This document shows positions 37,301 to 46,300 of a DNA stretch of 64,000 nt, piece after piece (position 1 is the stretch's first letter; each line of letters begins with the position of its first letter). The stretch covers positions 12,088,190 through 12,152,189 of the forward strand of contig CM046301.1 in the NCBI GenBank assembly GCA_025267735.1. Direction: 5' to 3'. A program made the position numbers and the translations under genes. This DNA is from Mactra quadrangularis. Lineage: Eukaryota; Mollusca; Bivalvia; Venerida; Mactridae. The notes below the pieces were generated by a model, which saw only the letters and a program-made list of their open reading frames with translations, was not told where the DNA came from and ran no database searches.

Positions 37301-40300
37301 GATAGCAATGAGCGCAAAAGTTTTACTCGGCAAAGGCCACCATCTTGGTTTGTGACGTAAATAGACATTCGGAACCACCTGGGCGATGATCGCCGAGTTG
37401 TTCCAAATGGTAAATAGCAAGCCGTTTCCTAAGACGAATCGCTACAAGAAAGCGCTTTTTCAAAGCGAAACGTAGCGATTTTCGTTAGGCAACGCGCCCT
37501 TACTGACTTATCAATGTAAGGGAGATAATTATGCTGGTCATTCATGCTTTTTAAAGGGAGATCATTTTGTCCACAAAATCAGCATATTTTTGTTTATTTC
37601 CCTTTTTTAAATTGATTGATTGTCCACTGTGAAAGACGAAAGTGATTTCCTATTTGTGAGATTTCAATCTAAATATTTGTATGAATGAATGGAATGTGTT
37701 TTTTTGCCGTTGTGGTCTTGGGTTTATACACCAACAAACAAAAATTAGGGAAAGGATTTTAAAAGAATGAGCTTCTTGATGTATAGGTTGAACAGTTTAA
37801 TAGTTTTCTGAATAAATAACTCACTAAGTAGGTATTACTGTGAGTGAAAATATTTGGTACACTGGTGCAATAAAACAGGTCAAATTTAATTTAGATATTA
37901 ATAGGGTTAAAAACTAGGTCACCAGAGCATAAATTTCTTCAAATCACCCCAAGTCTAGTTGTAACTTACTGAAATAATGAAATTTTTTTTTTCCATTGTT
38001 TTCAGTTATTTCTACAATACCTAGGAGACAATCTATCATCATCTCTAGAATGTATACAATTCTTACTGTCACAGTTATCTACCCCTAGTATAGAAACATT
38101 ACTAACTACTAGAACCTCAACACAATATCAACAATTATTTGATCAAGATGATAATAGTTTCTTTGCTGAAAAGATTTATAATATATTTGATGTCCATTCT
38201 TGTTTAAAGGTAAGTGTTTGTTATATGGCTGTGTGGTTGGTCTATGTTTTATTAGGGATGTCAACTGAAGTCTAGATATCCAAACCTTCGGATCATGATT
38301 CAGTAACCGGATGCAATTTTGACATCCGGATTTTCATATAAAATATATCAGTTGTTGTTAAAATGCCAGTAAAAATGGGCTGGAGTCATGTCATATATAT
38401 GTTTTGTATACTAGCAAACAAAAATAACTTTAATTTCAATACAATATGAATATAGTCTGGGATATGTTGTCGATTTTTTATTGAGAATCTGGCAAGGAAC
38501 AGTCTAAGATGGTCGCGAAAAGTGGTCATGTCATATCGGCGGATAATGATCCGAACATCTGGATATATCTGGATGTCTGATCCGGATAGTGATTTTGGAT
38601 CTGGTTGACATCCCTAGTTTTTTTACTGTTGTTGTTCCTGACATGGTTTTTTTAACCTTTTTATTACAATACACCCATTTAATGCTTGTAACATGCAAAA
38701 ATTTCAAGACTAGTCCTGAAGTACAGGAATTTTGGTACCTGATAATAGATCCTATTCACTTGTTAAAACTGCTGTAATCAAAACATAATTCAAGAATTTC
38801 ATCATTTTGATGTGCATGTTTCAAGTTGCACAATTAATTGAGGAAATTTCCTCATGAACTTTATTTCATCTATAATTGGGGTTGTTTATAAAGCTGTGGA
38901 AATTACATCCCTGAAAATATCACCCTGTTTGCAATCAGAGTTTTTAAATTGGCTTTAATTTTGTGTATATAAGTATGTTTTTTTGTACATTTATTCATTT
39001 GTACTTGTTTGTCTTCACATACATATACATTTATGTATGAATCTCACACGTCAAAGCCACTGTAATGTGATAGTTCTCATGTACTCATGATACAATATTG
39101 CTTACATAAATAAAATGTCAAACACACTTGATAGGTTTATTATATTTAGAAATAGTCTGCAGCATTTCCTGATTAATAAATTACTTGTATTCTATGTTTT
39201 TTATTTGTACGAGGCTTCAGTCCTGAACAAATATATGTACCATATATCAAACCCTTGCTGATTTTGAAATTTACCAAATCCAGAAGTAGTCCCTCCGTAT
39301 ATAAGTGTATAGCAATTCAAAAAGATCATCTGCTATGACAGGCACAAGAATTCCTGACATCAACTTGTAAACGGGACTAGATTTAAGCCTAGGTTTGACA
39401 TTAAATGGGTGGTGCGTCTCAGTAGAGAATTTTATGTCTTTTTATGTAATAGAATGTTTATGTACAACAATTTAGTCACCCCCTATTGTGCGTCCTGGTA
39501 GTCAGAAGAGATGTTACATTGTCTTATGTAATAGAACGGTTCTATAGGAAAAGTTTAAAGATCATAGTTAATGACTTCGAATGATATCTAAATATGGAGT
39601 TGTGTTTATCATTTTACGTACAGTTACATTAGAATAAATGTGCAAGAATGATAACTATAAACCTGTGGTAATTAAACTATGCTCCTATTTGTTTTGTTAA
39701 AAATAATCACTTCTTGATCAATGTTAATATGTTTTTCTACCAAACAGGTGTCACTGAATTATTCTTTGCGTACACTTGTTGTTGGAGCATGAAATCTAGC
39801 TTACAATCAGTTTTCAAACCCGAACAAATTCAGTGCTTCAGTGCTTTGATTAAGTATCCTTGGATGTTTAACATAACATAAGTGAAGTTGCAAGCTTTCA
39901 TATTTTAGATTTATATAACCAAGAAACAATCACATACACATACACGGAAATGTTACAATCGCAAAAGTTGCTAAATTGAAAATAGCAAAACCATTCCTTA
40001 GTTTACAGAACTTCCTTCTTAGATAAAACCACACACAGTACCAGCTAAAAGTTTGGAGACAGAAGAAATGTACTAAAATTCTTGAATTTTGATGATTATA
40101 TTTGTAGAATCATTATTATTAATATATTCAAATACAGTTTGTGATAAAATGAAAAAAAAATTCATTAATGCAGCACATTAGTGGTGATGAGCATATGTTA
40201 TACTAAGGCCTCCAAAACTATCTTAGTTGTAATTATTTTCCATAACATAGCTTTTATTTTATTTGTCACAGTTTGACAGATATAAGTGTAATGTTAACAA

Positions 40301-43300
40301 AAAATAAAGTGTAACTAAAAAGCATTTTAAAAAAAAAGGGTAATCAAATTTTAGATAAAAACTATTCAGTAGGCCTACTGAGTGAAAATGTCTCCAAACT
40401 TTTGTTTGGTGCTGTACTTGAATGTATGACTATTGTATGATTTTAAATTAATTCTTACTATATCTCAAAAAGTACAAAACTTAGTTCGGAATTTAGAATT
40501 GTCTATGTTGTGTTGAATTACGTATTTTGATGAATGGTTTAATAACTTGGATTTGTGGTCAGGATTTTGTGTGATTTTATCTTAAGTATGTGTTAAATTT
40601 TACTTATTATATGGTAGATATACTCATACATATACTGGGAATGACAACCATTGTTCTGATATAAATATGGTCCCCAACTTTATTTTTTGAGTTATATGCT
40701 GTAGCATCACATTGTATTGGTCATTTAACCTGCTGGAATTGAACCTTCAACCCCCCCCCCCCCAAGCAGGTTGTACTTTTGTGGAGATAGGTAATAAGAT
40801 AATTTCTAAGGCCATTCTTCCTCCTACCACTGATTCTTTATCATGTTTGGCAGTTGTCAGTTACTGATGGAAGTATGCAACTAGTAGATGGTGAACAGCT
40901 AAATCCAGTGACTTAGCCTTTACAGGAACAGTGAGTAAGGTGACTGATCGCCATAATATGACCTAAACAATGTGTTGCTGCAGCCTTAAACCTAACCAAT
41001 ATGGATTTAAACTACATGAACATGCATCTTGATAGAAGTTTCAACATATTAGAAAAGAAATCAGAATCAAAACTATTTTTTAATTTGACTTAAATGTGCT
41101 AAAAAGCCCTGTGGATCTGCATATGTGTGATTCAAAAGTCAATTCTAGTGATAAATTTCCTTGTGTGTTTTTGGGTAATGTTTTTAATTAATTTATAAAT
41201 GATTGAAAGTACCAGTATTAAAAACTATAAATTAGAAAATCAGTTGTAAACTTATTTTAGTGCAGAGTGCTTATTTTTTCCTGGAAAGCCCCGTTACCAA
41301 TTTTATGAGGTGTATAAACAATGATTTAAGCCTGTATCTTGTAAGCTTGCAATCTTGCTGACATGGTGACACGTCAGCAACTTAAGATATTGATCTGTCA
41401 ATTTTGAAGTTATGACATTGATAGGGTTGGTGAAATACTTGTTTGTTAACAGCTAGCTCAGTGAGAAGGGCATCAGTCTACTGATCAAAGAATTGTACTT
41501 TTATGTTTGACTATTTCTACAGCCATTCTCTTTCCTACTAATGATTTCTAAATCATGCAGGACAGTTGTCAGTTACTGACGAAAGAATGCCATATTAACT
41601 AGTTAACATCTAAATTCAGTTATTCAGCTTTTCTAGAAACAGTGAGTCTGTTGACTTACTGCCATGATAGGACCTACATTCTATCAATTCCCCCCTTCAA
41701 GTATACTGAACAAAAAGAGTATGAATTTTGTGTCTACTCAATAAAATTTGACTATCCAACCAACTAACCTCATTATATTAAACTTTTATACCGGTAGTTA
41801 AACCTTCATCACAACGTTTTTACATCTGTCATTCTTTACACAGTAATTTGAAATCGAAACTAGGTTACACGGTTTAACTATGCACCTATACCTACAGAGG
41901 TTTAAAAGTACTTTGAATATACAGATTTATATTCCTGTAGCTATGAGTGATCATTTATTTTACATTTCAACAACGAGTTTGTCAAAAAACGAAAACAACC
42001 AACGATTTTGTCTTCATGCGCCGCACTTTATTCTGTTGCGTACCAAACGCCGAATTTTGGGATGGGTGCGCATCTTAGTATAGAGGTGATATCTTCACCT
42101 TCTATTTATAGAATGTGATAGGACCCTCCATGTGTTGCTATGGCAATAAAACCCTCAATTACGCCATGATAGGACCCTCCATGTGTTGCTATGGCAATAA
42201 AACCCTCAATTACCGCCATGATAGGACCTACTATGTGTTGCTATGGCAATAAAACCCTCAATTACCGCCATGATAGGACCCTCCATGTGTTGCTAACTTG
42301 CTATGGCAGTAAATCCCTTAATTACCGCCATGATATGACCTACTATGTGTTGCTATGGCAATATATCCCTAAATTACCGCCATGATAGGACTTACAATGT
42401 GTTGCTATGGCAATAAAGCCCTCAATTACCGCCATGATAGGACCCTCAATGTGTTGCTATGGCAATCAATCCCACATAAAAAGCTAGTTTCATATTTCCC
42501 ATGTTGTCATATTTTCAGTGTTTGTTGAAACAATGTCAGAATGAAGAAGTTATGACAGAGTTCCATGGTTACCTTGACACCTTAGCTGTTACAATGATGA
42601 ATGATTTGAAGTTTTTGTTGACTGTACTGGATGATATAGAAACAGGTAATAATTTGTTGTGGTGTTATTTATGATAGCTGAGCTTTTCAAGAAAATTATT
42701 GGTTTGATAATAAATCTGATACCTTAAAAATATTAAATTATAATGTTTACTCTATTGAACGGGGCTTCAAGTTATGAGTGTTTTAAGTTTGCTTTGTCAA
42801 AGCTGTGATGCAGTGGTTTACTTGTTCTATTTTAGTCTTATCTATTTGGCTTTAAGTTTTGTTGCTTCTTGCCATACCCTTCAATAAAAATTTGAAAATA
42901 ATATTGATTTCTCTTCAACTGGTTCCTTATGGAAGGGTAGTGGTGGGAGCAGTAGTCTAGTGGTAGGACACGCGCTTAGGGATTGAAAGGTCCCAGACTC
43001 AAACCCCACCAGGGGTACTGTTAATTTCCCAGAGCAAGAAATTTACCTGTGCGATTGCTTTGTTTCACCCAGGTGTAAATGGGTACCCTAACACCCCCCC
43101 CCCCTGGAAGATTGATAGATAGATACCAGTTGCCTTATGACCAGGGGTAATATATCTAAAGTCCGTGAACATGCATAAGAATGAAACTTAGACTATAAAA
43201 TTCAACTACTTTAAATTTACTATAAGGGTAACAGATTACAGGTTTTAGAGAAATGACCAGCAAAACGGGTTAGATGGTCTGTCCACTGAATATGACAAAT

Positions 43301-46300
43301 GTTAATAAACAACATAAAATCAGAAAAAAAGAGTTCTTGTTGGAGATGTGTTGGTTTTCTTCTAAGCTGGTTAAATTTCTTTGTTAAAATTGTTGGTTGT
43401 CGAACCTTGTCACACTCGACTATTTTTTGTTTGCCTTGACAAATACTTGAAGTTCACCTCCATTTGAAAATGTAAATGCCATTCTATGACCTTGACCTTG
43501 ACTTTCCCTGATACATGATATTTTACCCAACATGCTAAGCTTCCTAACAAATTAGAAAAAAACTAATATTCTTGTTTCTCTTTGATATGAGCTAATCTTT
43601 TAAAGTCTTATGTTTCCTCAATTTCTTAATAACAGATCATAAAGTTTTAAAATGATTAAATTTTTGTGAAATAAAATTTCTGTTCAAAGAATTTCAAGCA
43701 TCATGTGTGATGTTTATGATTATGTTATTATGAAGTCTAGATCTGTAAATAATTGAAACCATATTTTATCTGAACAAAGTTATACCATTAAGTATATGGA
43801 GCCTTAAGTTTTATTGAATTCCAAATGTCTTGATATCAGTATTTTGCTTTAATGTATTATATAACTGCCTTCTGGCAATCCTTAAGGAAGATCAATGGTT
43901 TTAGTTATAAAAAAAAGAATTGTTCTGTATTAGGTTATGAAATGACTCTCAAAGAGAAAACCATAATTGGTTATATTCTAAAGGAAGATGAACAAGATTT
44001 ATTCTTATAAATAGTCACTGCTTCAAAGAAATTGTCTGATTCTAAGAAATTCTTTTATTTTCAGATTCTGTGATAAATATCTGTAGTGATAACACTGTGC
44101 TTGGAAATATTTCCTCGTTTTTGTTACTTTGTGATATTGTTTCCATGGTAACCAATGATTTAGACATGAAGCAATGTTTATTGACTGTTGTTAAGGTAAC
44201 AATGTGTTATTATCATTATTTATCTCATAGTTTGTAGATAATTGGTCTGATTGCATGTAGTTAGTGATAATTTGTGGAGATAATTGGTGAAATAAAGTGA
44301 TTATTTATAATGATGACACCAAAGTATGAACATATTTCACATTCAGTTTTTTTCTATATTTGGGGAAGAGACATGGGGCATTTATTTATTTACATGTAAA
44401 CTAAGATTTTGAGAAATTTTAGTGCGATTTCAATGACAGGGAAAACTAGAGAGAAATCCAAGTTCAACTCTAAATTTGGATAAAACTGCATGAATTCAAA
44501 GAAGTGATTGGAGGGAAAGGGGCATGCAAATGGTCCCTTTTATATGAGGAGAAAAGCCCTGACCTTAGTGTGGCAAATCAAATTTAAACTAATGACTGTG
44601 AAATTAAAAATCAAAAGATTTTTAAGTAAAAATGAAAACCATTCAGATAAATCAGATCAAGTAGATTTAATAGACGACTTAAAGCATGTCACAGACCGAT
44701 GTTTACATCTCATTTTATGTATACTAACTACAATGTCTATTCAACAACTGTAAGCTACACAGAAATTGTTAGAAAAATTGATTGTGAAACACATAATTTG
44801 TTAGGAACATTAAGCATGTCCATTTCACACATCCGCTTATATAATTCGAAAGTTGCAGACATCACGACATGACATGAAATCTATCATAAATGCATGAAGC
44901 ACATTCAAATAGATTTACTATGATTGTCAACTAATTAAATAAATCGGGCAATATAATATAAAAAAAGTTTTTTTATACATCAGTGCATCATAGAAATATT
45001 ACCTGAAAATGACTAAGGAGTTAGAAATGTTGTTAAGTATATACGATATGGTATACCTAAACCCTTACATATTGACTTGGTCTAAAACTGGAAAATAAGC
45101 AAAATGCATCATTTGTAATTTTCTGTCACATTATGTTACTCATCCCTGTTAGCACGTATAGAATGACGTACATTTGTATCTGCATGTGTTCATGTGTTAG
45201 CTTTAATTATAAGTACAATTGCTGTTTAACTAAAAATAATTGGTTCAAAATTGTTAAATAATAATTCCCTGACAATTACTTGTGCATGCATGCACGTTAC
45301 AATCCTTTGTTTATCACCACTATTTATTTCTATTTGTATTCATTTTATTTTCAAGTTGCATGTTATATAACTATCACAGACTTCATGATGCCTATACCAT
45401 GTGAATTTATGTGCTCAGTGGAGGTTAAAATATCATAACAAAGGACTGTCAAGGATTTTCTTCCATATTTGTTTTATTATTTCACCATTTTTTATAATAA
45501 CATGCAGTGCTCATTCCCTTTACTAGATAAACACTTTTTGTAAAGTGAAACAGCTTGATTTTTACTGTTCAAACATACTTTATTAATTAACAAAAATGTA
45601 TTTTTTCTAAAAAAAATTACATATTAGTTAAGTTACTTATTAGGAGTTCACCCAAAGTTACTCCATATAACATAAAAGTAAAAAAGTTATGGTAAGAAAA
45701 CATACCTGGACAGTTTCAATATTTTGACAAACATGTAGAAAACACATAGATCTTTATAAGAACAAAGACAATGAATGTAACACATTTACAATGCTAATAT
45801 GCACTCACATTGAAGATTTACATTACCTGATTGTTAACTTATTCAGTATCACATCTTACCCTATCTAGGGGTCGTAGGCCTGAATTCTTGGCAGGATATT
45901 TACTCTGAGTACTATGACTGACTGCCAAAATATGATTGAAAAAAGTTTAAACTGTGATGTGTTGGACTATTGCATCTTTTAAAGATTTACAAGAAATATT
46001 GTATCTTTTAAAGATTTACAAGCCAATTTAAATATTTGTATATCTAAAATTCACAAATCATTACATAACGAAAAATACTTCATGAATATAAAAATTGCTT
46101 ATGATACAAATTGTATGAAATTATGTAAATTATTTTTTATTCTTCACTGTACAAGATTTATAGTGTTCAAGTGCAATATTTAGCATGTTTAATTATTATG
46201 TACAATGATACACGTGTCTTTCTCGACCTCCAACTGTGCAAATATAATGTCAGAGAGTCCATTAGGTGAAAATAATGTTCAAGGAACATGAAACATTTCT

